A stretch of DNA of 64,000 nucleotides from Gammaproteobacteria bacterium (GCA_030832095.1 JAURJT010000035.1:1-64000), one strand, 5' to 3'; shown: positions 8,520 through 18,439, counted from the first letter of the stretch. Numbers and translations: made by a program. The notes: generated by a model not told the origin, from the letters alone.

Positions 8520-8612
8520 GCCAGGCTTGTTCAGGCTTTGCTACGGACTTAGCCACAGATCTAACTATGGATCTAGCGACTGACTTTGCTAGGAGCCTTT
8601 CTGCCAGGTTCG
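8520..8612. repeat. Degenerate ~12-bp tandem repeats next to the 3' end of rppH
   Basis: Successive units resemble GACTTAGCCACA, GATCTAACTATG, GATCTAGCGACT and GACTTTGCTAGG, followed by more diverged copies that end at the rppH stop. There is no open frame of note. The layout is like the array after zapA (4290-4418). Confidence 0.45.
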
Positions 8613-9143
8613 CTACGGGCTTTGCTCAGGCAACACTTGCGCCGCCGCTTGCTCTGCGAGATCGTGTCCACGCTTAAAAATCAAGGGCGACAACTCATTG
8701 AGCGCCTGGGTGTACACCTCGCGCTTAAACTCGATGACATCATCAAGTGAGACCCAATAAGGGCTCCAGCGCCAAGCATCAAACTCGGGGTGTGGGGTGG
8801 CTCGCAAGCACACGTCTGTGTCGCGCCCAAGCATACGCAGCAGAAACCAAATCTGCTTTTGTCCCTTGTAGTGCCCGCGTGACTCACGCCGAATAAAGGT
8901 ATCCGGCACATCGTAACGCAACCACTCGCGCGTACGTCCCAAAATACGGACATGGTCGGGCAACAGACCGACCTCTTCGTGAAGCTCGCGCAGCATCGCC
9001 TGCGATGGGCTTTCGCCCTGATTGATGCCGCCTTGCGGAAACTGCCAAGCGTGTTCCCGTATGCGCTTGCCCCAAAAGACCTCGTTTTTTTGATTAACGA
9101 GGATAATCCCAACATTTGGACGGTAGCCTTCGCGATCAAGCAT
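8613..9143 (-). CDS. rppH: RNA pyrophosphohydrolase RppH (Nudix)
   Basis: RppH removes pyrophosphate from 5'-triphosphorylated mRNA, which triggers RNase E decay. The Nudix box [23 protein letters not shown] (GX5EX7REUXEEXGU) is complete, preceded by [22 protein letters not shown] and HAWQFPQGG. The start at the internal ATG ([11 protein letters not shown]) was chosen because the family begins about four residues before GYRPNVG; a longer frame opens at 9164. About 176 residues, normal length. It is divergent from proS, the usual neighbour in Burkholderiales. Confidence 0.93.
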   Translation of the reverse strand: MLDREGYRPNVGIILVNQKNEVFWGKRIREHAWQFPQGGINQGESPSQAMLRELHEEVGLLPDHVRILGRTREWLRYDVPDTFIRRESRGHYKGQKQIWFLLRMLGRDTDVCLRATPHPEFDAWRWSPYWVSLDDVIEFKREVYTQALNELSPLIFKRGHDLAEQAAAQVLPEQSP

Positions 9144-9229
9144 GGCCACTCCCTGCGAATTCAATACAATGCGAGTGATTATACGTACCTGTTGGGCAAT
9201 CTGCCCTAATAAAATTTAGCTCCTATCCC

Positions 9230-10963
9230 ATGCGCGCATCCGCCTTTCATATCAGCACCCTAAAAGAAGCCCCTAACGACGCCGAGATCACGAGCCATCA
9301 ACTGATGATGCGCGCAGGATTGATCCGCAAACTAGCCGGCGGCATTTACAACTACATGCCGTTAGGCTTGCGTGTCATACGTAAGATCGAAAACATTATC
9401 CGCGAAGAAATGAACGCAGCAGGGGCGCTCGAGCTCTTGATGCCGGTGGTGCAACCCGCCGAACTGTGGGTAGAGTCGGGGCGCTGGGAGCAATACGGCC
9501 CAGAGCTTTTGCGCATGAAAGACCGCCATGGCCGTGATTTTGTGTTGCAACCCACCTCTGAAGAGGTCATCACTGACATCGCGCGTAACGAAATTCAAAG
9601 CTGGCGACAGTTGCCGGTAAATTTTTATCACATTCAAACGAAGTTTCGCGATGAGCGCCGCCCGCGCTTTGGTGTCATGCGTGGACGCGAATTCACCATG
9701 AAAGACGCCTACTCGTTTGATCGCGATGTGGCCGGTGCTCAAAAAAGCTATCAAATCATGTTTGACGCCTACATGAAGATTTTTCAGCGCATGGGTCTGA
9801 CCTTCAGGGCGGTTTCTGCCGACACTGGGTCGATCGGCGGTTCGCAAAGTCACGAGTTTCAGGTGATCGCCGACATCGGCGAAGACTTGATCGTTTATGA
9901 CCCTGCGTCAGACTACGCTGCCAATATTGAGCTTGCCGTTGCGCCTTGCCTAATCGAACAGCGCAGCGCCCCAACCGCGGCCATGAAACTCGAATCCACG
10001 CCGGGCGCAGCCAAATGCGAGGCCGTTGCTCAATTACTGGGCGTGTCACTGACACAAACCATTAAATCGATCGTGCTGGCCACCGACCGCAAAGATCAAC
10101 CCAGCCAAGTTTGGCTTCTGTTATTGCGTGGCGATCATGAACTCAATGAAATTAAGACTGGCAAGATCCCAGGTCTGAATCATGGCTTCAGATTTGCCAC
10201 TGAAACTGAGATCGTTGAGCACTTTGGCTGCAAACCGGGCTACCTAGGCCCAGTCAAGACAAAACTGCCTGTCAAAGTCATTGCCGACCACACCGTCGCC
10301 AAGATGCATGACTTTATCTGTGGCGCCAACCAAGAAGACGCCCACCTGAGCGGAGTGAACTGGGTACGTGACCTGCCCGAACCAGACTTGGTGACCGACT
10401 TACGTAACGTCGTCGCGGGCGACCGCGCGCCCTCAGGCAACGGCCAACTGGCAATCCAACGAGGCATTGAAGTCGGACACGTCTTTTACCTCGGTACAAA
10501 ATACTCTGAGGCAATGAAGGCGACCTTTCTTGACGAAACTGGCAAACCAGCGCTCATGGAGATGGGCTGCTACGGGATTGGGGTCACCCGCTTGGTCGGT
10601 GCAGCGATCGAACAAAATCACGATGCCAAAGGCATTATCTGGCCTCGCGCCCTAGCACCCTTTGAAGTGGTCATTTGCGGGGTCGGTTGGGGCAAGAGCG
10701 AAGAGGTGCGCAACGCGTGCGAGTCGATTTACGCCTCGCTCAAAGCCCAAGGGGTTGACGTCATTTTGGATGATCGCGACCTGCGCCCCGGCATCATGTT
10801 TGCCGAGTGGGAGCTCATTGGCCCGCCCATCAGAATCACCGTGGGCGATCGCGGCTTGAAAGACGGTGTCGTAGAACTGTTATGCCGCACCGAAACCGAC
10901 GCGGCTCGCGTGGATTTGGCTGACTGCGTCGCGCAAACGATCGCTCGTTTGTCGCAGGTTTAA
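9230..10963 (+). CDS. proS: Prolyl-tRNA synthetase
   Basis: ProS charges tRNA-Pro. The 577-residue length and domain order fit the bacterial type: a class II catalytic core (motif 2 around [26 protein letters not shown] split by several residues), an inserted editing domain at about 220-400, and a C-terminal anticodon-binding domain beginning near [14 protein letters not shown]. Motif 3 is seen as [17 protein letters not shown]. It starts at ATG, 86 bases from the divergent rppH. Confidence 0.97.
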   Translation: MRASAFHISTLKEAPNDAEITSHQLMMRAGLIRKLAGGIYNYMPLGLRVIRKIENIIREEMNAAGALELLMPVVQPAELWVESGRWEQYGPELLRMKDRHGRDFVLQPTSEEVITDIARNEIQSWRQLPVNFYHIQTKFRDERRPRFGVMRGREFTMKDAYSFDRDVAGAQKSYQIMFDAYMKIFQRMGLTFRAVSADTGSIGGSQSHEFQVIADIGEDLIVYDPASDYAANIELAVAPCLIEQRSAPTAAMKLESTPGAAKCEAVAQLLGVSLTQTIKSIVLATDRKDQPSQVWLLLLRGDHELNEIKTGKIPGLNHGFRFATETEIVEHFGCKPGYLGPVKTKLPVKVIADHTVAKMHDFICGANQEDAHLSGVNWVRDLPEPDLVTDLRNVVAGDRAPSGNGQLAIQRGIEVGHVFYLGTKYSEAMKATFLDETGKPALMEMGCYGIGVTRLVGAAIEQNHDAKGIIWPRALAPFEVVICGVGWGKSEEVRNACESIYASLKAQGVDVILDDRDLRPGIMFAEWELIGPPIRITVGDRGLKDGVVELLCRTETDAARVDLADCVAQTIARLSQV

Positions 10964-11017
10964 CAGCATGGCAACAGGGCGCCAAACGCTGACACGCCAT
11001 CACAAAGGGGCTTAAAG

Positions 11018-11446
11018 ATGCAACCCCAGCCGCCCGCGTTTAAACATCGCTTTGCGGTGCGCGTGTACTACGAAGACACCGATATGGGCGGTGTTGTCTT
11101 TTACGCAAATTACCTCAAGTTCATGGAACGTGGTCGCACCGAGTGGCTGCGCGCTGCAGGTGTTCACCAATCAGAGCTCGCGGCGCAAGAGCAGCGAGGG
11201 TTTATGGTGACCAAGCTTGATATTCGCTACCTCAAACCCGCGCACCTTGATGACTTGTTACAAATTGAGAGCGAAGTCACACGAATGGGCCGAGCTTCGT
11301 TACACTTCCACCAGACGATTTACCGGAATGGTGAACTTCTGACCCAAAGCAATATCCAAGTATGTTGTGTAGAAACAGTTAACATGCGGATCGCAGCAAT
11401 CCCGCAATCGGTGCGTACCAAATTTGCAGTAACTATTCAGGAATAA
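11018..11446 (+). CDS. ybgC: Tol-Pal-associated acyl-CoA thioesterase YbgC
   Basis: This is a hot-dog-fold thioesterase that hydrolyses acyl-CoA and is encoded at the head of most tol-pal clusters. The signature YYEDTDMGGVVFYANYLKFM holds the catalytic Asp (residues about 18-37). 142 residues, normal. The stop is directly followed by the tolQ start, so it is the first gene of the operon. Confidence 0.94.
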   Translation: MQPQPPAFKHRFAVRVYYEDTDMGGVVFYANYLKFMERGRTEWLRAAGVHQSELAAQEQRGFMVTKLDIRYLKPAHLDDLLQIESEVTRMGRASLHFHQTIYRNGELLTQSNIQVCCVETVNMRIAAIPQSVRTKFAVTIQE

Positions 11447-11449
11447 GTG

Positions 11450-12130
11450 ATGCCAACTACCTCTGAGATGTCGATGCTCACGCTGGTCTTAAACGCCAGC
11501 ATCCCCGTGCAACTGATCATGCTGCTCTTAATTGTGGTCTCGGTGGTTTCCTGGACTTTCATTTTTTCGAAACGCGCCACGATTAAAAAATCGTTGGCTC
11601 AAACGAGACGGTTTGAAGATGACTTTTGGTCAGGCGGTGACTTAAACGGCCTTGACCAGTCGGTTGCCGGGCGTTTAAACGAGAGTGGCGCGTTAGCCCG
11701 CATCTTTCATGCCGGCATGGAAGAATTCACCAAGGCGCGCCGCGCCGGTGCTACTCCCGCCGCAGCACCAACGCTTGATGGCGCGCGTCGCGCGATGCGT
11801 GCCGCCTTTCAGCGCGAGATGGATGAGCTCGAATCGCATCTGAACTTCTTAGCCTCTACAGGCTCAGTCAGCCCATATGTTGGCCTGCTAGGTACCGTTT
11901 GGGGCATCATGCACGCCTTCGTTGGTCTGGCGAACGTCCAGCAGGCCACGCTTGCCTCGGTCGCGCCCGGTATCGCCGAGGCGCTGATTGCCACAGCAAT
12001 CGGTCTGTTTGCTGCAATCCCCGCCGTGGTGGCCTACAACCGCTACACCCACGACATCGATCGCCTATCGATTCGTTTTGAAACCTTCGTCGATGAGTTC
12101 TTGAACATTCTGCAGCGGCAGGTGCGCTAA
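11450..12130 (+). CDS. tolQ: Tol-Pal proton channel subunit TolQ
   Basis: TolQ (MotA/TolQ/ExbB family) forms, with TolR, the proton-driven inner-membrane motor that energises TolA for outer-membrane constriction at division. Three hydrophobic segments are seen, with the family motif GLLGTVWGIMHAFVGL and the end helix GIAEALIATAIGLFAAIPAVVAYN. A GTG three bases earlier is in frame, but ATG is preferred. It overlaps tolR by one base. Confidence 0.96.
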   Translation: MPTTSEMSMLTLVLNASIPVQLIMLLLIVVSVVSWTFIFSKRATIKKSLAQTRRFEDDFWSGGDLNGLDQSVAGRLNESGALARIFHAGMEEFTKARRAGATPAAAPTLDGARRAMRAAFQREMDELESHLNFLASTGSVSPYVGLLGTVWGIMHAFVGLANVQQATLASVAPGIAEALIATAIGLFAAIPAVVAYNRYTHDIDRLSIRFETFVDEFLNILQRQVR

Positions 12131-12600
12131 TGTCATCGGTACGCTCTAGTTCTGGGCGCCCAGGTCGTCGCCTAAAAAACGAGATTAACGTTGTGCCGTA
12201 TATCGACGTGATGCTCGTATTGTTGGTGATTTTTATGGTCACGGCACCTCTAATCACACCCGGCGTGATCGAACTACCCTCTGTCGGACAAGCGGCCAAT
12301 GTCCCCATGACACCGATTGAGATTCAAATTACAGAAGACAGCAAGGTATCTTGGCGCAAACGCGAATCCGGTCAAACCTTCAAACCGGTCGAGCGCAACG
12401 CGTTAGCCCAAACCATCCTGTCTGAACTCAAACCCGATCAGCCGGTCGTCATCGGCGCTGATGGCAAAGTCCCTTACGACGTTGTCATGAAAGTCATGGA
12501 AGATCTGCGCAAAAACGGAGTGACAAAACTTGGTTTGTTAGTCGATCAAAAAGGCAATACAGCACCTGCGTCGAATAATGCCAAGCCAGTAAAGCGTTAA
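12130..12600 (+). CDS. tolR: Tol-Pal proton channel subunit TolR
   Basis: TolR (ExbD family) has a single N-terminal transmembrane helix containing the proton-relay Asp in the motif NVVPYIDVMLVLLVIFMV (about residues 19-36), then a periplasmic domain. 156 residues, normal. It is coupled to tolQ by an ATG overlapping the tolQ stop. Confidence 0.96.
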   Translation: MSSVRSSSGRPGRRLKNEINVVPYIDVMLVLLVIFMVTAPLITPGVIELPSVGQAANVPMTPIEIQITEDSKVSWRKRESGQTFKPVERNALAQTILSELKPDQPVVIGADGKVPYDVVMKVMEDLRKNGVTKLGLLVDQKGNTAPASNNAKPVKR

Positions 12601-12640
12601 CTTACGTTATGTCGAACTCGCCTAAACGCCTCTCGCCTTG

Positions 12641-13762
12641 ATGCCGCCTCGCCACCCCAAAATGGTACGCGGTCCGATCCTGCCTCCACGGCAGGCGATG
12701 AATCTGCGTGCGCTCGGCTTGGCGCTGCTCTCCCATTTGATCTTAGTGTTAATGCTTGTGCTCGGACTTGACTGGAAAACCGAAGCGAACGGGCCACTGG
12801 AAATTATGCTTGTGGCCGACGGCAACAGCCCTGTCAGTCCACCGCCCCAAGTCAAGCCCCCAGAACCCACGCCAAAGCCTGAGCCTGCCCCTGCGCCAAA
12901 GCCTGAGCCCACGCCCGAACCCTCTCCGCCACCGCCGCCTCCGCCGCCGCCTCCAGTTGCCCCAGCGGCTGCGCCAACACCTCCGGTTGATCCAGAGATC
13001 GCACTTGAACAAGAGGCTAAGCGCCGGCGCGAACAAGAGAGGCTTGAGCGCGAAATGGCTGCCAAAGAGGCGGCCGACAAACGCGCAGCCGAAGATGCCA
13101 TCAAAGAAAAAGAGCGCATCAAAAAAGAAGTTGAAATTGCCAAGATAAAAGAAGCAGAACGGCTTGAGCAACGCCGTCGCGATGCCGAGCGCGCAGAGGC
13201 CGACAAAAAGGCAAAACAAGAGGCTGCAAAAAAGCTCGTCGCAGAAAAACTAGCTGCTGAGAAGAAAGAGAAAGAAGAGGCTGAGAAAAAAGTAAAAGAA
13301 GAGGCTGCAAAAAAGGCAAAAGAAGACGCTGCCAAAGTTGCTGCTGCTGAGAAAAAAGCGAAAGAAGAAGCCGCTCAACGTGCAGCCAAAGATCAGGCTT
13401 TGAAGGATATGATGCGCGGCGACGCCTTGAGCGCAGCGGGTCTGCCGGGCGGGACCGCTGACCGTAATCAGGCCGGTGGCGGTCGAGATGACGGCTACGG
13501 CGCGAAGGTACGGGCTTGCGTGCAGCCAGGCGTGTCCTTTCCGCCGCCGCCTCGTGGCGCTGGCGGGAATCCAGCTGCGCAATACAGGGTGAGCTTACGG
13601 CCCGACGGGCAAATTGCAGATGTCAGATTGACGAAATCGTCCGGCAACGTCAACTTTGACCGCGCCGTTGAGACAGGGATCCGACGCTGCACCCCTTTCC
13701 CACGACCGTCTTCGGGAAGCTACCCCGGTTACATCGACGTCAATTACAATATGTATGATTGA
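12641..13762 (+). CDS. tolA: TolA, periplasm-spanning link of the Tol-Pal system
   Basis: TolA connects the TolQR motor to TolB and Pal. It has an N-terminal membrane anchor (about residues 20-45, LRALGLALLSHLILVLML), a Pro-rich stretch, a long Ala/Lys/Glu helical domain II (about 115-260) and a TonB-C-like C-terminal domain beginning near YGAKVRACVQPG. ATG at 12641 overlaps the stop of a 10-codon open frame starting at 12609 (TGATG), which may couple translation to tolR. A TTG at 12638 and ATGs further in are alternatives. Confidence 0.93.
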   Translation: MPPRHPKMVRGPILPPRQAMNLRALGLALLSHLILVLMLVLGLDWKTEANGPLEIMLVADGNSPVSPPPQVKPPEPTPKPEPAPAPKPEPTPEPSPPPPPPPPPPVAPAAAPTPPVDPEIALEQEAKRRREQERLEREMAAKEAADKRAAEDAIKEKERIKKEVEIAKIKEAERLEQRRRDAERAEADKKAKQEAAKKLVAEKLAAEKKEKEEAEKKVKEEAAKKAKEDAAKVAAAEKKAKEEAAQRAAKDQALKDMMRGDALSAAGLPGGTADRNQAGGGRDDGYGAKVRACVQPGVSFPPPPRGAGGNPAAQYRVSLRPDGQIADVRLTKSSGNVNFDRAVETGIRRCTPFPRPSSGSYPGYIDVNYNMYD

Positions 13763-13779
13763 TAGGAGCCTGCAACCAT

Positions 13780-15111
13780 ATGACGTTTAATCGACTCTAC
13801 CCCGCACTCACTGCCTACAAAAAGTCAGGCACGGTCCTGTCCGGCTGGCTACTGGCTTGCCTAGTCACTACGCTCGCCCTATTTTTTGCAGGTGCGGCGC
13901 AGGCGCAGTTACGCGTCGATATCTCGGGCACTGGGGCGCAACAGTACCCCGTCGCGATCGCAGACTTTAGTGGCGATGCCGCAGGCAGCCAGATCGCCGA
14001 AATTATCCGCGCCGACCTAACTCGCTCGGGCCAGTTCAGGCTCATCGCTACAACGGGGTCAACACTTAACGTTGATTCAACGATCGCGTTCGACGAGTGG
14101 CGCACTCGAGGTGCTGACTTTATTGCTTACGGCTCAGTCCTTCGCCTGCCTGATGGCCGTTTTGAGGTTAAATACCGTCTTGGCGACACAGTGAAACGCG
14201 GCCCACTTGATGGCTTTACGGTGTCAGGCACCGAAAAAGAATTGCGGCGTATGTCCCATCAAATCGCCGATCGTATTTACGAAAAAATCACTGGTATTAA
14301 AGGTGTATTTGCGACCCGTATTGCCTACGTCTTAAAGCAGGGTAAGACCTACGAGTTGCAAATTGCAGATGCCGACGGGCAAAACCCTCAGGTGGCCTTG
14401 CGCTCGCGCGAACCGATTATTTCGCCAGCCTGGTCACCCGATGGCGCCCGACTGGCCTACGTGAGTTTTGAGTCTGGCAAACCGGTGGTGTACGTCCATC
14501 ATCTCACCACCAGCAAGCGTGCGCCGGTGGCCAATTACAAGGGCAACAACTCAGCGCCAGCTTGGTCACCCGACGGCAATACGCTAGCTGTGGTGCTGAC
14601 CCGCGATGGTTTATCGCAAATCTACGCACTTGGTGCCAATGACGGCTCTAATCTGCGTCGCGTCACCCGCTCGCCCTTGATTGATACTGAACCGGTCTTT
14701 TCACCTGATGGTCGGTCAATTTTCTTCACGAGCGATCGCAGCGGTAGCCCACAAATTTATCAAACTGGCCTCGATGGCGGTGAGCCGCGCCGCATCTCAT
14801 TCAACGGCGGTTACAATATCTCACCTCGAATTTCTCCGGATGGCAAAACCTTGCTGACTGTTACTCGTCGAGACGGCGCGTATCGTATCGCCTCACTTAA
14901 CTTGGCCACTGGCGCAGAGTCCCTTCTGACCGACGGGCGAGATGATCAGTCTCCAAGTTTCGCTCCTAACGGAATGCAAGTGCTATATGCCGCAGTTCAG
15001 GGTGGTAGAAGCGTGTTAGCTGGGGTATCTAGTGATGGTCGCGTTCGTCAAACGCTGTCTGTCCTGAACGGCGAAATACGCGAACCCACCTGGGGCCCCT
15101 TTTCTCAATAA
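13780..15111 (+). CDS. tolB: Tol-Pal periplasmic beta-propeller protein TolB
   Basis: TolB is a periplasmic protein that binds Pal and TolA. It has a signal peptide (hydrophobic stretch LLACLVTTLALFFAGAAQAQ), an N-terminal alpha/beta domain and a six-bladed propeller with repeated SPDG motifs (PAWSPDG, PVFSPDG, PRISPDG, PSFAPNG). The ATG preceded by ATAGGAG was chosen; an in-frame ATG at 13759 overlapping tolA has no ribosome-binding site. Confidence 0.96.
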   Translation: MTFNRLYPALTAYKKSGTVLSGWLLACLVTTLALFFAGAAQAQLRVDISGTGAQQYPVAIADFSGDAAGSQIAEIIRADLTRSGQFRLIATTGSTLNVDSTIAFDEWRTRGADFIAYGSVLRLPDGRFEVKYRLGDTVKRGPLDGFTVSGTEKELRRMSHQIADRIYEKITGIKGVFATRIAYVLKQGKTYELQIADADGQNPQVALRSREPIISPAWSPDGARLAYVSFESGKPVVYVHHLTTSKRAPVANYKGNNSAPAWSPDGNTLAVVLTRDGLSQIYALGANDGSNLRRVTRSPLIDTEPVFSPDGRSIFFTSDRSGSPQIYQTGLDGGEPRRISFNGGYNISPRISPDGKTLLTVTRRDGAYRIASLNLATGAESLLTDGRDDQSPSFAPNGMQVLYAAVQGGRSVLAGVSSDGRVRQTLSVLNGEIREPTWGPFSQ

Positions 15112-15140
15112 CCGTTGAATTTCCTCTTAAAGGATACATC

Positions 15141-15620
15141 ATGTCGCGCATCGCAAAAGCTCTAACCACCGCCGCCTTAGCTGTTAGTTTGGCCGCTTGT
15201 AGCTCGGTTTCTCTTGACGACAAAGCTGGGGCGGGTGGTGCAGACGGCTCTGGCATTCTCGATCCATTTAACCCACAAAGCATTTTGGCAAAACAGCGCT
15301 CGGTTTACTTTGATTTCAATAGCTACACGGTTAGCGAGCAGTACCGCAGCCTGGTTGAAACTCACGGCAAATACTTGGTGAGTACGCCTCAGCAGCGCGT
15401 GGTGATTGAGGGCAATACCGATGCCCGTGGCGGTTCTGAATACAACCTGGCACTCGGCCAACGTCGTGCCGAGGCAGTGCGCCGCATGCTGACCTTGCTG
15501 GGCGTTTCAGACACTCAAGTTGAAACCATCAGCTTGGGCAAAGAAAAGCCCAAAGCCTTGGGCAACACTGACGCTGATTACGCTGAAAATCGTCGTGCAG
15601 ATTTCAACTATAAGCGTTAA
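15141..15620 (+). CDS. pal: Peptidoglycan-associated lipoprotein Pal
   Basis: Pal is an outer-membrane lipoprotein that binds peptidoglycan and TolB. The signal peptide ends in the lipobox LAAC, giving lipid attachment at the Cys near residue 20. The OmpA-like domain shows VYFDFNSYTV, the GNTDARGGSEYNLALGQRRA signature and the C-terminal ENRRADF. 159 residues, typical. Lgt encoded at 3183 would process it. Confidence 0.97.
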   Translation: MSRIAKALTTAALAVSLAACSSVSLDDKAGAGGADGSGILDPFNPQSILAKQRSVYFDFNSYTVSEQYRSLVETHGKYLVSTPQQRVVIEGNTDARGGSEYNLALGQRRAEAVRRMLTLLGVSDTQVETISLGKEKPKALGNTDADYAENRRADFNYKR

Positions 15621-15688
15621 GCTTAAATGCAGTGATCTGAACTAAACAGGGCGGCTCACTGGCCGCCTTGTCGTTTTAAAGGGATATT

Positions 15689-16378
15689 ATGTCTATGACA
15701 ACCGCCTCTAAGCGAGTACTCAGTACTGGGTTGCTTTTAATTGGCTGCCTTGCAATCAGTCACCCAGCATTTGCCTTTGCCGATGATGATGCTCGCAAGG
15801 CGATTGTTGAGCTACGTCAACAAATTAGAAATCTCACCGATGCCAACCAACGTGCTCGGCTGCAACTCGCGGATCAAATCGAAGCGCTCGAGCAAGAAGT
15901 GATGCGTCTGCGCGGCGATATGGAACAGCTCGGACGTCCAAGCTCTGGGCTAGGCTCATCCGGAGGCACCTCAGGTGCCCGTGTGCCCGATGTCAAATCT
16001 GCCGATCCTCGCGAGCAATCTGCCTTTGATCAGTCGATTGAGAGCTTTCGCAAAGCTCAATACAAAGAGGCTATTGAGAACCTGAATGCATTTTTGACGC
16101 TCTACCCCGACAGTAAGCTCACGCCTACCGCGCAGTTTTACTTGGGCAGTAGTCGTTACGCTTCAAAAGACTTCAAGGGTGCGATCGCTACACTTGATGC
16201 AATGGTGAAAAGGTACCCAAGAGAAACTCGCGCGCCTGATGCGTTGCTATTGGTTGCAGGATGCCAAGTTGAACTGAACAATCGCCCCGCTGCCAAAGCC
16301 ACGTTGCAGCGTATCGTTCAAGAATATAAAGGTACACCCGCTGCTGAAACGGCCGCCAAGCGGATCCCATTACTTTAA
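15689..16378 (+). CDS. cpoB: Cell division coordinator CpoB (YbgF)
   Basis: CpoB is a periplasmic protein that couples Tol function to PBP1B during septation. It has a signal peptide (ending AFAFA-D), an N-terminal trimerising coiled coil (about residues 35-75), a Ser/Gly linker and C-terminal TPR repeats (SFRKAQYKEAIENLNAFLTLYPDSKL and following). It closes the tol-pal cluster. 229 residues, slightly shorter than the E. coli protein. Confidence 0.92.
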   Translation: MSMTTASKRVLSTGLLLIGCLAISHPAFAFADDDARKAIVELRQQIRNLTDANQRARLQLADQIEALEQEVMRLRGDMEQLGRPSSGLGSSGGTSGARVPDVKSADPREQSAFDQSIESFRKAQYKEAIENLNAFLTLYPDSKLTPTAQFYLGSSRYASKDFKGAIATLDAMVKRYPRETRAPDALLLVAGCQVELNNRPAAKATLQRIVQEYKGTPAAETAAKRIPLL

Positions 16379-16388
16379 GACGCACAAC

Positions 16389-16437
16389 AGGCTAGCCGGT
16401 TCAAGCTCAAGATCGTAGCCTTGAGTCGGCTCAGCCT
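16389..16437. repeat. Large imperfect hairpin after cpoB
   Basis: GGCT.GCCG..TCAAG pairs with CTTGA..CGGC..AGCC across a loop of about 13 bases. It lies between the convergent cpoB and DMT-transporter genes. No U-tract is present, so it is at best a weak or factor-assisted terminator for either strand. Confidence 0.35.
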
Positions 16438-16474
16438 CGAGCCCAACCCCTTTTGGTGGCGGCCAAAGAGCGCT

Positions 16475-17383
16475 TTATGCCGACGTCAATAACAGGCAGG
16501 CAACTCCGACCACAATCAGTACGGTCCCAACAACTTCTTGACGCGTGCTTTTACTTGCAAACACACGCCATGAAAGCAGTTGCGCAAACAAAACTTCTAC
16601 TAAGCCCAGGGTGCGCACATTCGCGGCTGCAGTCAAAGCAAAACCCAGAAACCAGCCCGATGAGGCTGAAGCACCTAGCAAGCCGCCCCATATAGAAATT
16701 CGCCAGGCGTGCAAGCAACGCACCCACGCTTCGTAATGAAAAATCATCATCCACACCGCCAGCAACAGTGTTTGCACACCCAGTCCGCACGCCAGTGTTA
16801 GCGACGCACGCATCAAGAAATGGCCATCCCCCAACGCTAAGATCCCCCCCCTGAAAGTGACCGCGGCAATCGCAAAGCAAGCACCAGCTAACAAGCCCAA
16901 CACGGCAGGCTGCCATGCAGAGCCCTCTTGAGGGCCGCTGACCGGCTTGCGCGCCATCACAGTGACCCCTGTTGTGGCGACAATAATCGCAGCCATTGCA
17001 AGCCATGAAATCGTGTCGCCCAACACGACCAAACCAAACACCGCTACCTGAACGGGCTCGGTTTTAGTCCAGGCAGTCACCACCACAAACGCGCGCTGGC
17101 GCATTGCCGCAAGCATCAAGGCCGTTGCTGCGATCTGCGAAACCGCCCCCGCTGCGACAAATAGAGCAAAGCTCAGATCCATGGAGGGAAACGTTGACCC
17201 CGTTGCAAACAGAGCAATGGCCGCAAATAGTGCGGCAAACGGAAAGCCATATAGAAATCTGACCTGCGTGGCACCAAGCGTGCCAAGCTTTTCGGTCAGA
17301 CTGCGCTGAATGGCATTACGCCCAGCCTGCGCTGCAGCCGCAAAAATCGAGGCGGGGATCCACAACCAAGTCCAATCTTGCAC
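16475..17383 (-). CDS. DMT-superfamily (EamA-type) inner-membrane transporter
   Basis: The 302-residue protein has about ten hydrophobic helices in two halves, the layout of EamA drug/metabolite transporters. Helix-end residues such as TEPVQVAVFGLVVLGD and a second-half VEVLFAQLLSWRVFASKS match the EamA pattern (the E/P-rich helix 4 and helix 9). The substrate is unknown. It is 12 bases downstream of the Ldh-family dehydrogenase and probably cotranscribed, so it may export or import a related hydroxy acid. Confidence 0.8.
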   Translation of the reverse strand: MQDWTWLWIPASIFAAAAQAGRNAIQRSLTEKLGTLGATQVRFLYGFPFAALFAAIALFATGSTFPSMDLSFALFVAAGAVSQIAATALMLAAMRQRAFVVVTAWTKTEPVQVAVFGLVVLGDTISWLAMAAIIVATTGVTVMARKPVSGPQEGSAWQPAVLGLLAGACFAIAAVTFRGGILALGDGHFLMRASLTLACGLGVQTLLLAVWMMIFHYEAWVRCLHAWRISIWGGLLGASASSGWFLGFALTAAANVRTLGLVEVLFAQLLSWRVFASKSTRQEVVGTVLIVVGVACLLLTSA

Positions 17384-17395
17384 GGTCTTCTCCGG

Positions 17396-18439
17396 TTAAG
17401 CGCTTGCGTGCTGCAGCAACAGCGAAACTGTTGCTTCATCAAGCACGATGCCATTGGCACGTTGTTGGGCCATTTTTTTCAATTCAATTTCACCCGGCAC
17501 AATCACTGGCCGAGCGGCATCCACGGCAGGACTATCATGCAGAATTGCAGCAAAATCCATCATCCGTTCTGACAACCACTGCGCCGAACCCAACAGACGC
17601 GTATCGATCAGAATAAAAAAGTGCCCCAAGTTTTGCGGCTCGTCAGGCGCATCGACCCAAGACTTGACATGAGTGAGGTATGCCGCGTTAGACAACAGCC
17701 CAGCAAATAAATCTACGAGCAAGGCAAGCCCATAACCCTTATGCCCACCGACCGGTTGCAAGAAGCCGTCAAGCGCCGCCTTAGGATCAGTTGTGGCCCG
17801 CCCTTGAGCGTCTGTCGCCCAGGTATCCGGAATCGTCTCACCACGCTTGAACGCATTACGGATCTTGGCGCGAGCGACCACACTCATAGCCATATCGAGT
17901 AAAAACGGCGAACCACCTGGATTAGGAACACCAAAACCAAGCGGACTATTGCCAAGCCGAGCATCACTGCCCCCCCAAGGCGCAATCGTCGTCGTGGCGT
18001 TACTACCGATCACACTGGCAAAACCCTCTTCTGCCGCGATCAGGGAATAGGGCGAGATCGGCCCAAAATGATTACTGCCGCGCGCAAACGCCATCCCAAT
18101 GCCACACTGTCGCGCAGCCTCCATCGCCGCACGCAAGGCGTGCATGCCCACCAGCGGCCCCACACCATTGTCACCATCCACCAACCGCAAAGCAGGCGCA
18201 GGCGCTTGCACGGTGATGTTGGGCTGAGCGCTGATGCCCTTCACCAACAACCGTTCACCATACGACTCGATACGCGACAACCCGTGGGTACTTAAACCAA
18301 AAAGGTCAGCTAGCACCAATACTTTCACCACATCAGCAGCATCTGCTTGCCTCAGACCCAGACCCTGGAATGCACGGGTGGCTAAGTCTGTCAGTTCTGC
18401 TTCAGACCAATGTGATTGAAAAGCCTGCTTTTGATTCAT
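17396..18439 (-). CDS. Ldh-family NAD(P)-dependent 2-hydroxyacid dehydrogenase (malate/L-lactate/ureidoglycolate type)
   Basis: The family (YlbC/AllD/ComC) oxidises 2-hydroxy acids to 2-keto acids using a fold distinct from classical malate dehydrogenase. Visible motifs are LFGLSTHGLSRIESYGERL, the active-site GSNHFGPISPYSL with His, and GGHKGYGLALLVDLFAGLLS near the C-terminus. The start MNQKQAFQSHWSEAEL was chosen; a frame opens 25 codons upstream without family sequence. Exact substrate not determinable. Confidence 0.88.
   Translation of the reverse strand: MNQKQAFQSHWSEAELTDLATRAFQGLGLRQADAADVVKVLVLADLFGLSTHGLSRIESYGERLLVKGISAQPNITVQAPAPALRLVDGDNGVGPLVGMHALRAAMEAARQCGIGMAFARGSNHFGPISPYSLIAAEEGFASVIGSNATTTIAPWGGSDARLGNSPLGFGVPNPGGSPFLLDMAMSVVARAKIRNAFKRGETIPDTWATDAQGRATTDPKAALDGFLQPVGGHKGYGLALLVDLFAGLLSNAAYLTHVKSWVDAPDEPQNLGHFFILIDTRLLGSAQWLSERMMDFAAILHDSPAVDAARPVIVPGEIELKKMAQQRANGIVLDEATVSLLLQHASA

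Noticed and set aside
12622..13335. Long minus-strand open frame opposite tolA (Ser/Phe/Gly-rich)
   Set aside because: It is the antisense image of the repetitive Ala/Lys/Glu and Pro codons of tolA.
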